Source of the DNA: Amycolatopsis alkalitolerans
Lineage (GTDB): Bacteria > Actinomycetota > Actinomycetes > Mycobacteriales > Pseudonocardiaceae
Direction: 5' to 3'
NCBI RefSeq assembly: GCF_006152065.1
Contig: NZ_VDFW01000004.1
Span: 248,001-312,000 of the forward strand
DNA: 64,000 bases
Below are positions 1-8,308 of this stretch, piece by piece. Below the pieces are notes generated by a model. The model did no database searches, had not been told where the DNA came from, and worked only from the letters and a program-made list of their open reading frames with translations. Position numbers and translations under genes: made by a program. The stretch's first letter is position 1. Every line of letters begins with the position of its first letter.

Positions 1-723
1 CGCACGCTCGCGGAAGCGGCCGCGAGCAGCAAGGATCCCGGCGCCGAGATGCAGGCCCGCGCGGTGATCGCGGGTATGTCGGCGAAGTACGCGAAGGAAG
101 CCGCGGACATCGTCAACGCCGCCAAGGGCCGCTTGCAGGACCTGATGAGCGGCATGAACGCCACCGCGCCCGCGTCGGCTCCGCCGGCCGGCCCGCTCGG
201 CTCGCGCACGAGCGGCGTCAGCAGCGGCGGTGGCGGAGGCGGCGGTGAGTACAGCGGCGGCGGGAGTGCCCCGTCGAGCGGGCACGCCATGACCTTCCCG
301 CCCTCGGACCAGTACGGCAGCGGGCCGCAGATCAAGCTCCCCGGCGGCCAGACAGTGAACGCGCCGAACGAGCGGGCCGCGATCGCCGTGCGCGCGGCGC
401 TGTCCAGGCTCGGGCTGCCCTACGTCTGGGGCGGAACGGATCCGAATCGCGGGATGGACTGCAGCGGGCTGACGCAGTGGGCGTACGGCCAGGCGGGGAT
501 CAAGATCCCGCGCACGGCCGCGACGCAGACCATCGGGCAGAAGGTCGACATCCACGACATCCAGCCCGGTGACCTGGTCATCTGGAGCGGGCACGTCGCG
601 ATGTACATCGGCAACGGGCAGATGGTCGAGGAGCCGCACACCGGTGACGTGTGCCATGTCGTCCCGCTGCGCACGAGCAACGCGGGCGAGCCGCTGCTGG
701 GTGTGTTCAGGCCTTCGGCATGA
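1..723 (+). CDS. NlpC/P60 family cell-wall peptidase, 5' end outside the window
   Basis: The reading frame is open from base 1, so the gene begins upstream; 240 C-terminal residues are visible. A helical Ala/Lys-rich stretch is followed by a low-complexity Gly/Ser/Pro linker (about 180-290) and then a C-terminal NlpC/P60 domain from about base 370. The catalytic Cys lies in MDCSGLTQWAYG (Cys codon 460-462) and the His in SGHVAMYIG (His codon 592-594), followed by PHTGD. The family hydrolyses D-Glu-meso-DAP type peptide bonds in peptidoglycan outside the cell. The Gly/Ser linker suggests a surface or secreted enzyme with an N-terminal module that cannot be seen here. The stop overlaps the next start (ATGA), so the two YbaB-like genes downstream are co-translated with it. 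Confidence 0.9.
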   Translation, partial: RTLAEAAASSKDPGAEMQARAVIAGMSAKYAKEAADIVNAAKGRLQDLMSGMNATAPASAPPAGPLGSRTSGVSSGGGGGGGEYSGGGSAPSSGHAMTFPPSDQYGSGPQIKLPGGQTVNAPNERAAIAVRAALSRLGLPYVWGGTDPNRGMDCSGLTQWAYGQAGIKIPRTAATQTIGQKVDIHDIQPGDLVIWSGHVAMYIGNGQMVEEPHTGDVCHVVPLRTSNAGEPLLGVFRPSA

Positions 724-1016
724 ACGATTTCGCGGCGATAGTGGGCAAGGCGAGTGCGGACGGGGTGACCGTCGAGGTCGGCATCGGCGGGCGGTTGCGG
801 TCGGTGAAGCTGAGCCCGCAAGCGATGCGGTACGGCGCGCCGTACCTTGCGGAAACCGTGGTTTCCGTCGCCGCGCATGCGACGGCGAAAGCGAACCAGC
901 GCTTCGCGCAGCTGCTGGGCCGGGAAGCGGAGCAGGTCGGCGAGAAGCTCGGCCTCGGTTTCGACCCGGAGCTGGCCTCCGACGACGACTTCGAACGCGA
1001 CTGGACCCGAGGATGA
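720..1016 (+). CDS. YbaB/EbfC-like small protein (first of two)
   Basis: A 98-residue protein starting at the ATG that overlaps the stop of the NlpC/P60 gene. It has the short strand-helix pattern of YbaB/EbfC proteins: a DGVTVEVGIGGRLRSVKLSP-type strand pair, then a long helix (AETVVSVAAHATAKANQRF) and an acidic tail. Classical YbaB binds DNA as a dimer. In actinomycetes, divergent YbaB-like proteins also sit in pairs beside secretion or cell-wall genes, where their role is unknown. The coupling to a peptidase gene suggests the latter kind. The assignment rests on overall pattern and length. Confidence 0.7.
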   Translation: MNDFAAIVGKASADGVTVEVGIGGRLRSVKLSPQAMRYGAPYLAETVVSVAAHATAKANQRFAQLLGREAEQVGEKLGLGFDPELASDDDFERDWTRG

Positions 1017-1432
1017 ACGACAGACGCACGGCGGAACGCCTCGTCGCCGACGCCGACGAGCGGTTGAGGCTGACCGCGGAGCTGCCCGCACGGCTCGCGG
1101 AACTGCGCGGCTGGGCCTACAACGGCGCGGACGACGTTCGCGTGACGGTCGATGTGCACGGCGCGCTGAAGGACTTGAAGCTCGACGAGTCCGCGCTGCG
1201 GCTGGGCGCGGAGGAGCTGGGCGCGCAGATCGTGGAGTTGTCGCACCGGGCCCAGCAGGCCGCGTTGGCCGAAGGGGTGAACGTCCTGGGGGACGCGCTC
1301 GGGGACGCGGCCGCGCTGGACATGATGCGGTCGGCCGGCCTGGCAACGGATCCGGACGCCGAGGTGGTGCCGTACACCCCGGGCGTGGATCCGAACGCGG
1401 GCCGGTGGGAGGTCATCCCGCCGGCCCGGTGA
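1013..1432 (+). CDS. YbaB/EbfC-like protein (second of two)
   Basis: A 139-residue protein whose ATG overlaps the previous stop codon. The pattern is that of YbaB: an N-terminal helix rich in Arg/Glu/Leu, strands around VRVTVDVHGALKDLKLDESA (about residues 43-62), a second helix (EELGAQIVELSHRAQQAALAE), then a tail of about 45 residues ending in acidic and proline-rich sequence. It is longer than a typical YbaB (about 105 residues) because of the tail. It is the third gene of a translationally coupled set and ends only 3 bp before the convergent metallo-hydrolase gene. Confidence 0.7.
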   Translation: MNDRRTAERLVADADERLRLTAELPARLAELRGWAYNGADDVRVTVDVHGALKDLKLDESALRLGAEELGAQIVELSHRAQQAALAEGVNVLGDALGDAAALDMMRSAGLATDPDAEVVPYTPGVDPNAGRWEVIPPAR

Positions 1433-1435
1433 CGG

Positions 1436-2254
1436 TCAGCTCAGCCGCCGCAGTTCCACCGGGTCATGCGCGGAGAACACGGTCACCTCGCGGTGGTCCC
1501 GTCGCAACTCTCGCAGCCGGCGCTGGTTTTCCCGCCGTTGCGCGGGAACCATCTGCACCTTCCGCTCGAACAATGCGAGTCCGGGCGGGCAGTACGGCCG
1601 CACCGGATCGATCTCGTCGTGGAAGAAGTACGCGTCACCGGCGTTGAGCTGCCAGCCGTCGTCACTCAACACCGCGACGCCCGCATGCCCGCGCGTGTGC
1701 CCGGCCAGCGGAACCAGCAGGATGTCCGGCGGCAGGCCTTTCAGCTCCCGCACCGCCCCGAAGCCGAACCATTCTTCGCCGAGGTCCGCATAGGACATCC
1801 ACTTAGGACCATGCTCGAACTGCACCCCCCGGTACCGCCAGCGTTCGGCTGCGCTCGCCGGTGACCGCAGCGTCCGCAGCTCCTCCTCGTACACATGCAC
1901 GGTCGCCTCCGGGAAGTCGACCAGCCCGCCCGCGTGGTCCAGATCGAGATGCGTGAGTACGACATGGCGGACGTCCTCGACCGCGTACCCGAGCCGTTTC
2001 ACTTGCTCCACGGCCGTTTCCGCGAGCGAGGGACGGGCGCCGACCAGCTGGACGAACGCGTTCCCCAGCCACTCGCCCGGCCGCCGCACGCTGGGGGTGC
2101 CCATTCCGGTCTCGACGAGCACCAGTTCGGAACCGGCTTCGACCAGCAGGCAATGGCAGATCAGCTCGGCCCGGTGCCCGAGACCGCCGCGCCCGTCGAT
2201 GAGCCGGCCGCCGGCCGGTCGCATGGTGCCCGCGTTGAAATGGTGGACGCGCAT
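1436..2254 (-). CDS. Metallo-beta-lactamase-fold hydrolase
   Basis: 272 residues. The metal motif is THLDLDHAGG (residues 101-110), an HxHxDH site in which the middle His is Asp. Later ligand-like positions are GHTRGHAGV and the C-terminal FSAHDP. Length and layout are those of the MBL-fold group that includes N-acyl-homoserine lactonases, so the substrate could be a lactone or another ester. The substrate cannot be read from the sequence. The start codon overlaps the stop of the upstream TetR gene (ATGA), so the regulator and hydrolase form one operon and the regulator probably controls this enzyme. Confidence 0.85.
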   Translation of the reverse strand: MRVHHFNAGTMRPAGGRLIDGRGGLGHRAELICHCLLVEAGSELVLVETGMGTPSVRRPGEWLGNAFVQLVGARPSLAETAVEQVKRLGYAVEDVRHVVLTHLDLDHAGGLVDFPEATVHVYEEELRTLRSPASAAERWRYRGVQFEHGPKWMSYADLGEEWFGFGAVRELKGLPPDILLVPLAGHTRGHAGVAVLSDDGWQLNAGDAYFFHDEIDPVRPYCPPGLALFERKVQMVPAQRRENQRRLRELRRDHREVTVFSAHDPVELRRLS

Positions 2255-2829
2255 CAGTTCTCCTTCTGGAGGAAGAGCCGCAGGTGATTGGCGACGGCCC
2301 GGAGCGGACCGGCGTGCCGCTTGACCTTCGCGAGCATGAGCGCGCCCTCGATCGAGCTGAGCGCGAACAGGCTCAGCGATTCCGCGCGCTCGACGTCGAA
2401 TCCTTGCCGCACAAAATAATCGGTGATGATCCGTTGCCAGGATGAGTAGCCGTCGGCGCAGGCTTCGCGGATCCGCTCACTTTCCGCGCCGACGTCCATC
2501 GCGACTGTCGCTATTGGACACGCGCGCTGGAATTCGGACTCTTCCAGGGTTGTCGCCAGCGTGTCGATGACGGTGGTGATCGCTGATTCGGGGTCGGGCG
2601 CGGCGTCGAGTAGGTCCCGCAGCGTCGTGGCCAGGCGTGCGCCCGAGACCGCGACGGCTTCCGCGGCCAGTTGCTCCTTGCCACCGGGAAAGTGGAAGTA
2701 CAGCGAGCCCTTCGGGGCGCCACCCGCGGTCACCAGCTGGTTGAGCCCGGTCGCGTGGTAGCCCTGCGTGTGGAAGAGATCGGCGGCGGACTCCAGCATC
2801 CGCTGGCGGGTATCGGTGCGGCGAACCAT
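2254..2829 (-). CDS. TetR-family regulator, LmrA/YxaF-like
   Basis: 191 residues. The N-terminal helix-turn-helix covers about residues 5-50 (AADLFHTQGYHATGLNQLV, then PKGSLYFHFPGGKEQL). The C-terminal region carries the ACPIATVAMD segment typical of the LmrA/YxaF/QacR-like branch, where a small hydrophobic ligand releases the repressor. It is the first gene of a two-gene operon with the MBL hydrolase. The 57 bp between its start and the divergent aldose epimerase gene contain an inverted repeat that may be its operator, so it may control both directions. Confidence 0.9.
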   Translation of the reverse strand: MVRRTDTRQRMLESAADLFHTQGYHATGLNQLVTAGGAPKGSLYFHFPGGKEQLAAEAVAVSGARLATTLRDLLDAAPDPESAITTVIDTLATTLEESEFQRACPIATVAMDVGAESERIREACADGYSSWQRIITDYFVRQGFDVERAESLSLFALSSIEGALMLAKVKRHAGPLRAVANHLRLFLQKEN

Positions 2830-2832
2830 GGG

Positions 2833-2866
2833 CTTGAGACTATGACGACCGGTCTAGTTAGTCAAG
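2833..2866. promoter_or_regulatory. Candidate operator of the TetR regulator
   Basis: CTTGA (2833-2837) and TCAAG (2862-2866) are inverted around a perfect 8-bp palindrome GACCGGTC (2847-2854), followed by TAGT. The element lies between divergent start codons. Position and dyad symmetry suggest the repressor's binding site; no binding data are available. Confidence 0.45.
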
Positions 2867-2886
2867 AGATCGCTAAAGTCGGCGCC

Positions 2887-3795
2887 ATGGCCAACCCCAC
2901 GGGACAGCAGTTCGAGATCGCTCGCGGCTCCGCTCGCGCCGTGATCACCGAGATCGGCGCCGGGCTGCGGGCATTCGAGATCAACGGCGTGCCCTACCTC
3001 GAGACCTTCGACGCCGACGCCGAACCGCCGAAGGGCGCCGGCCAAGTGCTGCTGCCGTGGCCGAACCGCACGAAGGCCGGGCAGTGGACCTTCCACGGGG
3101 AGAAGCAACAACTGGAGGTCACCGAACAGGCGCGTGGCAACGCCATCCACGGGTTGGCCAGGCACCGCGAGTGGACGCTCGTCGAGCACGCCGAATCCTC
3201 GATCACGTTCGAGATCGACGTCGAGGCTCAACCGGGCTGGCCGGTGCCGTTGCGTGCCCGCATCACCTACGCGCTCGCGCCCCGCGAGCTGACCGTCACG
3301 CACGAGATCCGCAACGAGGGCGAGTCCGAGATCGGTGTCGGGGTCGGCACACACCCGTACTTCCGCATCGGCGACGTGCCCACCGACGAGCTCACCCTGA
3401 CGCTCTCCGCGACGCGGGTCCGCCCCTACGAGGCCGACGAGCAGTTGCCGTACGCCCCGGAACGGGACGTCGAGGGCACCGAATACGACTTCAGCGCGGG
3501 CACTCCGGTCAGCCGCATGGATCTCGATACCGCGTTCGGCGGGCTGACCCTGAGCGAGGACGGGCTGCACCACCACGTGCTCGCGAGCGGGGACAAGCGC
3601 CTCGACGTGTGGACCGGGCCCGACTTCAAGTGGGTGCAGGTGTTCACCCCGGCCGACCTCGTCGGCCGGGGCCGCGCGATCGCGATCGAGCCGATGACCT
3701 GTCCCGCGGACGCGCTCAACTCGGGCACCGACCTCGTCGAGCTCGAACCGGGCACGTCGTGGACCGGCAGCTGGGGTATCCGTGTCCACGGCTGA
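2887..3795 (+). CDS. Aldose 1-epimerase family protein
   Basis: 302 residues. It matches the GalM/aldose-epimerase beta-sandwich: LLPWPNRTKAGQW near residue 58, a conserved His in NAIHGLARHREW (about residue 84), GVGTHPYFRIG with the second catalytic-type His (about residue 155), and a C-terminal IAIEPMTCPADALNSG region holding the catalytic Glu. These enzymes interconvert alpha and beta anomers of free sugars in the cytoplasm. I chose the ATG at 2887, which starts just before the conserved core. The gene overlaps the following GNAT gene by 14 bp, so the two are co-transcribed. The sugar specificity is unknown. Confidence 0.9.
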   Translation: MANPTGQQFEIARGSARAVITEIGAGLRAFEINGVPYLETFDADAEPPKGAGQVLLPWPNRTKAGQWTFHGEKQQLEVTEQARGNAIHGLARHREWTLVEHAESSITFEIDVEAQPGWPVPLRARITYALAPRELTVTHEIRNEGESEIGVGVGTHPYFRIGDVPTDELTLTLSATRVRPYEADEQLPYAPERDVEGTEYDFSAGTPVSRMDLDTAFGGLTLSEDGLHHHVLASGDKRLDVWTGPDFKWVQVFTPADLVGRGRAIAIEPMTCPADALNSGTDLVELEPGTSWTGSWGIRVHG

Positions 3796-4279
3796 TCCCC
3801 TCAGGCTCGGCGAGCCCGACGCGGGCGAGTTGCTCACGCTCCAGCTCGCCGCCTACGTGCAGGAGGCACGGGCGCATCGGAACGTGGACCTGGTGCCGCT
3901 GCTCGACACGCTCGAAGACGTGCGCGCGGCTCTCCGCGATCCCGCGCTTCTCGCTTGGGGCATCAGGGATTCCGGGCGGCTGGTCGCGAGCGTCCGGGCG
4001 CGCGTGCGCGGTGAGATCGGCGAAGTAGGGCGGCTCGTGGTCGCCCCGGACCAGCAGCGCCGCGGGCTCGGCCGGTCGCTCATGCTCGCGGTCGAAGTCC
4101 TGCTCCCGCCCGAGGTCACCACGCTGCTCCTGTTCACCGGCCAGCATTCGGCAGGCCCGCTCGCGCTCTACGCGTCGCTCGGCTACACCGAGACCCACCG
4201 CACCCCGGAAGCCGGCTATGAGCTGGTCCACCTGGAGAAGGCCCGCCCTCGGAGCACGCCGGTGAACGCGGTTCGTTAG
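3782..4279 (+). CDS. GNAT-family N-acetyltransferase
   Basis: 165 residues from a GTG start inside the end of the aldose epimerase gene. The acetyl-CoA binding motif A is RLVVAPDQQRRGLGRSLM (about residues 84-101, the Q/R-x-x-G-x-G/A loop being RRGLGR), and motif B is LYASLGYTE near residue 140. GNAT enzymes move an acetyl group from acetyl-CoA to an amine; nothing here shows which one. It follows the epimerase in a likely two-gene operon and ends 11 bp before the amidohydrolase start. Confidence 0.85.
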   Translation: MSTADPLRLGEPDAGELLTLQLAAYVQEARAHRNVDLVPLLDTLEDVRAALRDPALLAWGIRDSGRLVASVRARVRGEIGEVGRLVVAPDQQRRGLGRSLMLAVEVLLPPEVTTLLLFTGQHSAGPLALYASLGYTETHRTPEAGYELVHLEKARPRSTPVNAVR

Positions 4280-4290
4280 CGTGTCGAACC

Positions 4291-5502
4291 ATGGCGAGCG
4301 CGATTGTGGGCGGTTACGTGGTGCCGGTCGACGGTGAGCCGATCGACGGGGGCACGGTCCTCATCGAGGACGGGAAGATCGTCGCCGTCGGCACGGATGC
4401 CGACGTCGACATTCCCGACGAAGCGGAGCTCATCGACGCGGCGGGGTCCTGGGTGCTGCCCGGGTTTCTCGACGCGCACGTTCATCTCGGGGTGCACGAG
4501 GAGGGCGAAGGCTGGTCGGGTAACGACACCAACGAGATGACCGACCCGAACGGCGCCCGGTTCCGCGCGATCGACGGCATCGACCCGTCGGACGTCGGGT
4601 TCGACGACGCGCTGTCCGGCGGGGTGACGAGCGTCGTGGTCAAGCCGGGTTCGGGCAACCCGATCGGCGGCCGGACCATCGCGGTGAAGACCTGGGGCCG
4701 CACCACGCTGGACATGGTCTTCGCCGAGAACGTGAGCGTGAAGAGCGCGCTCGGCGAGAACCCGAAGCGCGTCTACGGGGACAAGAAGGTGACGCCATCG
4801 ACCCGCCTCGGCGTCGCGGCGATCATCCGCGAGGCGTTCACGAAGGCGCGGAACTACGCCGCCCAGCGCGAGCACGCGAGGTCGGAAGGCAAGCCGTTCG
4901 ACACCGACCTGACGCTGGAGACCCTCGCCGAGGTACTCGCCGGGGAGCTCTACTGGGACCAGCACACCCACCGCGCGGACGACATCATCACCGCGATCCG
5001 GCTGTCCGAGGAGTTCGGCTACCGGCTGGTCGTCAACCACGGCACCGAAGGGCATCTGATCGCGGATGTGCTGGCGGAGAAGGGGATTCCGGTGATCCTC
5101 GGACCGCTGTTCACCACGCGCTCGAAGGTCGAACTGCGCAACCGGACGCTGCGCTCCGCCGGTGTCCTGGCCAGGGCCGGGGTGCAGCTGGCGATCACCA
5201 CGGACCATCCGGTCGTGCCGATCAACTTCCTTGTGTACCAGGCGGCGCTCGCCGTGAAGGATGGTCTGGACCCGGACGCCGCGCTGCACGCGCTGACCGT
5301 GAACCCGGCGCGCATGCTCGGGCTGGACGGCAAGGTCGGTGCCCTCAAACCCGGACTGGACGCGGATGTGGTCATCTGGTCCGGGGACCCTCTGGACGTC
5401 ATGAACCGGGCGCTGCGCGTGTTCGTCCGCGGGCGTGAGGTGTACACGTTCGACGAGGCGCGCGGTGAGGGCGTGGTCGTGGATCGCCAGTACCGGGAGT
5501 GA
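4291..5502 (+). CDS. Amidohydrolase (imidazolonepropionase-like)
   Basis: 403 residues. The metal-dependent TIM-barrel amidohydrolase pattern is clear: an N-terminal beta-sandwich strand (GGTVLIEDGKIVAVG), the HxH metal motif in FLDAHVHLG (His63, His65), further ligand-region histidines in DQHTHRADD and VVNHGTEGH, the Asp of ITTDHPVVP, and the C-terminal VGALKPGLDADVVIW strand. The family hydrolyses amide or cyclic C-N bonds, and this subgroup is poorly characterised. The predicted protein has no signal peptide. It ends just before a two-hairpin repeat that separates it from the convergent acyl-CoA dehydrogenase. Confidence 0.88.
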   Translation: MASAIVGGYVVPVDGEPIDGGTVLIEDGKIVAVGTDADVDIPDEAELIDAAGSWVLPGFLDAHVHLGVHEEGEGWSGNDTNEMTDPNGARFRAIDGIDPSDVGFDDALSGGVTSVVVKPGSGNPIGGRTIAVKTWGRTTLDMVFAENVSVKSALGENPKRVYGDKKVTPSTRLGVAAIIREAFTKARNYAAQREHARSEGKPFDTDLTLETLAEVLAGELYWDQHTHRADDIITAIRLSEEFGYRLVVNHGTEGHLIADVLAEKGIPVILGPLFTTRSKVELRNRTLRSAGVLARAGVQLAITTDHPVVPINFLVYQAALAVKDGLDPDAALHALTVNPARMLGLDGKVGALKPGLDADVVIWSGDPLDVMNRALRVFVRGREVYTFDEARGEGVVVDRQYRE

Positions 5503-5510
5503 TCACCTCC

Positions 5511-5569
5511 GTTGCCGTGAGGGGGTCCCTCACGGCCGAAAAGGGCATGAGGGGGTCCCTCACGGCAAC
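5511..5569. repeat. Two-hairpin composite repeat between convergent genes, likely bidirectional terminator
   Basis: The first hairpin has a 10-bp perfect stem (5514-5523 with 5527-5536, loop GGT). The second unit carries a shorter stem (TGAGGG 5548-5553 with CCCTCA 5557-5562). The outer arms 5511-5523 and 5557-5569 are also 13-bp perfect complements. The stop codon of the leftward acyl-CoA dehydrogenase (5560-5562) lies inside the second unit. The same two-unit arrangement recurs at 14493-14548. Position suggests transcription termination for both strands; there is no T-tract. Confidence 0.75.
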
Positions 5570-6705
5570 CGGACGCTCTTCAGGTCCCTGGCGATGACCA
5601 TCCGCTGGATCTGGTTCGTGCCCTCGAAGATCTGCGGCACCTTCGCCTCGCGCAGGTACCGTTCCACCGGGAAGTCGCGCGTGTACCCGGCCCCGCCGAG
5701 GACCTGGACGGCGTCGGTGGTCACCTTCATCGCCGCATCGGTCGCGACGAGCTTTGCGATCGAGGCCTGCCGGCGGAAGGGCAGGCCTCGGTCCCGGCGC
5801 CGGGCGGCGTCGAGGTAGGTGGCGCGGGCCGAATCGACGGCCGCGGCCATGTCGGCGAGCAGGAATTCCAGGCCCTGGAACTCGATGATCGGCTTCCCGA
5901 ACTGGCTGCGGCCCTTGGCATACGCCACCGCCTCGTCGAGCGCCGCTTGTGCCAGACCCACCGCGCACGAGGCGATCCCAAGCCGGCCGGAGTCCAATGA
6001 GGACAGCGCGATCCGCAGGCCGGTGCCCTCGGCGCCGATCAGGCGGTCCGCGTCCACGCGTGCGCCGGTGAAGATCATCTGGGTGGTCGTGGACCCGGTG
6101 AGCCCCATCTTGCGTTCGGGTGCGGCCGCGGCCAGGCCGGGCGTCTTCCCGTCGACGAGCAGGCACGAGATCCCGTCCGGGCCGGTGCGGACCATCGTCG
6201 TGTAGAAGTCCGCCTGCCCGCCATGTGTGATCCACGCCTTGGTCCCGTTGACGACGTACGCGTCGCCGTCGAGCGTCGCGCGGGTGGACAGCGAGGCGGC
6301 GTCCGAACCGGCGTGCGGCTCCGACAGCGCGTACGCGCCCAGCAGTTCGCCTTCCAGCATCGCCGGCAACCAGCGGTCACGCTGCCCGTCCGTCCCGTGG
6401 TGCGCGAGCGCGAAGCACGACATCGTGTGCACCGACAGCCCGACGCCGATCGACATCCACGCGGCGGCGACCTCCTCGAGCACCTGCAGGTACACCTCGT
6501 ACGGCACCTCGCCGCCGCCCCAGCGCTCCGGGTACGGCAACCCCAGCAGTCCCGACTTGCCCAGCGTCCGGAACTGCTCGCGCGGAAAGCGCTCGGCCTC
6601 CTCGTACGCCGCGGCATGCGGTTTGAGTTCCTCGCGCGCGAGTTCGATCGCCAGCGCGAGCAGGTCCTCGGACTCACGGTCCGGCAACAGGCGTTCGACG
6701 GGCAT
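5560..6705 (-). CDS. Acyl-CoA dehydrogenase
   Basis: 381 residues from the ATG at 6705. All three acyl-CoA dehydrogenase domains are present: N-terminal helices, the middle FAD-contacting YALSEPHAGSDAASL segment, GTKAWITHGG, and a C-terminal helical domain with VQVLGGAGYTRDFPVERYLRE and the catalytic-base region IFEGTNQIQ. It oxidises the alpha-beta bond of an acyl-CoA and passes electrons to ETF. The chain-length preference cannot be read. It is divergent from the TetR gene at 6776, which probably controls it. Its last codon and stop (CCG TGA) fall inside a repeated hairpin element. Confidence 0.93.
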   Translation of the reverse strand: MPVERLLPDRESEDLLALAIELAREELKPHAAAYEEAERFPREQFRTLGKSGLLGLPYPERWGGGEVPYEVYLQVLEEVAAAWMSIGVGLSVHTMSCFALAHHGTDGQRDRWLPAMLEGELLGAYALSEPHAGSDAASLSTRATLDGDAYVVNGTKAWITHGGQADFYTTMVRTGPDGISCLLVDGKTPGLAAAAPERKMGLTGSTTTQMIFTGARVDADRLIGAEGTGLRIALSSLDSGRLGIASCAVGLAQAALDEAVAYAKGRSQFGKPIIEFQGLEFLLADMAAAVDSARATYLDAARRRDRGLPFRRQASIAKLVATDAAMKVTTDAVQVLGGAGYTRDFPVERYLREAKVPQIFEGTNQIQRMVIARDLKSVRLP

Positions 6706-6730
6706 CGCGGCCTCCGGGAGCGTACTCTCA

Positions 6731-6757
6731 ACAGTACTCTGTAATCGACCACAGTAC
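6731..6757. promoter_or_regulatory. Candidate TetR operator, ACAGTAC direct repeats
   Basis: ACAGTAC occurs at 6731-6737 and again at 6751-6757, exactly 20 bp apart, with GTACTCT also repeated (6722-6728 and 6734-6740). The element lies between the divergent starts of the acyl-CoA dehydrogenase and the TetR gene, and the AT content is locally higher. It is a plausible two-site operator, judged from position only. Confidence 0.4.
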
Positions 6758-6775
6758 AGCACATACGGTGTCCGG

Positions 6776-7378
6776 ATGGCAGATCGCATCCCGTTGCGCG
6801 CACCGGGTGGCAGGCAGCTGACCGCCCGGCAGCGGGTGTTGCTCGCCGAGCTAGAGGAACTGTTCCTGGCCGAGGGGTTCGTCCATTTCACGCTCGACGA
6901 CCTCGCGGCGAAGATGCACTGCTCGAAGTCGACGCTGTACGCGCTGGCGCCGAGCAAGGAGCAGCTCGCGGTCCGCGTCGTCGCGCATTTCTTCCGCGGC
7001 GCGGTCGACGTGATGGAGAAGCGGATCGCGGAACTCAGCGACGCCCGCGAGATCATCGGCGCCTATCTCGACGGGATCGCCGAGTACCTTCATCGGGCGT
7101 CGCCCTCGTTCATGCGTGACATCAACGACTTCGCGCCCGCTCGCGCGGCGTACGAGCTGAACAGCCGCGCCGCGGCCGGGCGCATCCGGTCGTTCATCGC
7201 TCGGGGCGTCGAGGACGGCGTGTTCCGCGACGTGCACGCGACGCTCATCGCGGAGATGGCCGGAGTGCTCATCGAGGGCATCCAGACCGGGGTCGTCGGC
7301 GCTCGCACCGGGGTGTCCGACGCCGAGGCCTTCACCGCGCTGGCGGAGCTGCTTCTGGGGGGTCTGGCGAGCAAGTAA
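6776..7378 (+). CDS. TetR-family regulator
   Basis: 200 residues from the ATG at 6776. The N-terminal helix-turn-helix covers about residues 15-62 (AELEELFLAEGFVHFTLDDLAAKMHCSKSTLYAL). The C-terminal ligand domain has no recognisable chemistry. Divergence from an acyl-CoA dehydrogenase gene across a repeat-containing promoter suggests a repressor responding to an acyl-CoA or related lipid. It ends 9 bp before the PfkB-family kinase start, so read-through into that gene is possible. Confidence 0.9.
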   Translation: MADRIPLRAPGGRQLTARQRVLLAELEELFLAEGFVHFTLDDLAAKMHCSKSTLYALAPSKEQLAVRVVAHFFRGAVDVMEKRIAELSDAREIIGAYLDGIAEYLHRASPSFMRDINDFAPARAAYELNSRAAAGRIRSFIARGVEDGVFRDVHATLIAEMAGVLIEGIQTGVVGARTGVSDAEAFTALAELLLGGLASK

Positions 7379-7387
7379 GCTGCCAAC

Positions 7388-8308
7388 GTGCTGGTAGTTG
7401 GTGGTGAGGCGCTGGTCGACCTGGTGCCCGGTGAATCCAAAGTGGACCATGGTCTGACGTCGCTGCTGCCGCGGCTCGGTGGCGGGCCGTACAACGTGGC
7501 GCTCGCCGCCTCGCGGCTGGGCGCGCCGACGGCGTTCTTGTCGCGGATTTCGTCGGACCGGTTCGGGCAGGCGCTCCGCGAGCGGCTGACCGCATCGGGT
7601 GTCGATGTATCGATGGTGCAGTCCGGTCCGGAACCCACGACCCTCGCGGTCGTCGCGCTGGACGAGGGCGGTTCGGCGAGTTACACGTTCTACACCGAGG
7701 GCACCGCCGACCGCCTGGTCGCGGACCCGGGCCCGCTGCCCGGCGACGTGACGACCCTGTGCCTCGGCACGCTGGGCATGGTCCTCGAGCCCGGCGCCAC
7801 GACCTACGAGACGATGCTGCGCCGCGAGGCCGCCCGCGGTGTGCTCACCTCGCTCGACCCGAACATCCGCGCGGATCTCATCGCCGACCCCGGGGCGTAC
7901 CGCGCCCGGTTCCGTTCCTGGCTGCCGGACGTCCGCCTGCTGAAACTGTCCGATGACGACGCCGCGTGGCTCGCCGGCGGAGCCGATCCGGCGACAGCCG
8001 CGAAAACCTGGCTCGACGCCGGAGTGGACGCCGTCGTGCTCACGCAGGGTGCCGACGGGGTCGCGGTGCACACCGCTTCCGGCGAGGTTTCCGTCCCGTC
8101 CGTGCCCGTGCGACTGGTTGACACGATCGGCGCGGGTGACACCGTGCAGGGCGCGTTGCTGGCGTGGCTGCATCAGCGGGATGTGCGCGCGGTCACGCAA
8201 TTGGGCGCGGACGACTGGCGGGCGGCACTGGGCTACGCGGCCGCCGCGGCGGCGATCACGGTTTCGCGCAGCGGGGCGGAGCCGCCGGAAGCTGAGGAGA
8301 TGGTGTGA
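7388..8308 (+). CDS. PfkB-family carbohydrate kinase (fructokinase-like)
   Basis: 306 residues from a GTG start. The ribokinase/PfkB fold is shown by the N-terminal GGEALVDLVP, the di-glycine substrate segment LGGGPYNVALAASRLG (about residues 30-45), and the C-terminal signature DTIGAGDTVQGALLAW with the catalytic-base Asp (about residues 244-260). Such enzymes phosphorylate sugars with ATP in the cytoplasm. The N-terminus resembles bacterial fructokinases, but the sugar is not certain. The close spacing to the TetR gene upstream may be coincidental. A 191-bp leader separates it from citrate synthase. Confidence 0.85.
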   Translation: MLVVGGEALVDLVPGESKVDHGLTSLLPRLGGGPYNVALAASRLGAPTAFLSRISSDRFGQALRERLTASGVDVSMVQSGPEPTTLAVVALDEGGSASYTFYTEGTADRLVADPGPLPGDVTTLCLGTLGMVLEPGATTYETMLRREAARGVLTSLDPNIRADLIADPGAYRARFRSWLPDVRLLKLSDDDAAWLAGGADPATAAKTWLDAGVDAVVLTQGADGVAVHTASGEVSVPSVPVRLVDTIGAGDTVQGALLAWLHQRDVRAVTQLGADDWRAALGYAAAAAAITVSRSGAEPPEAEEMV

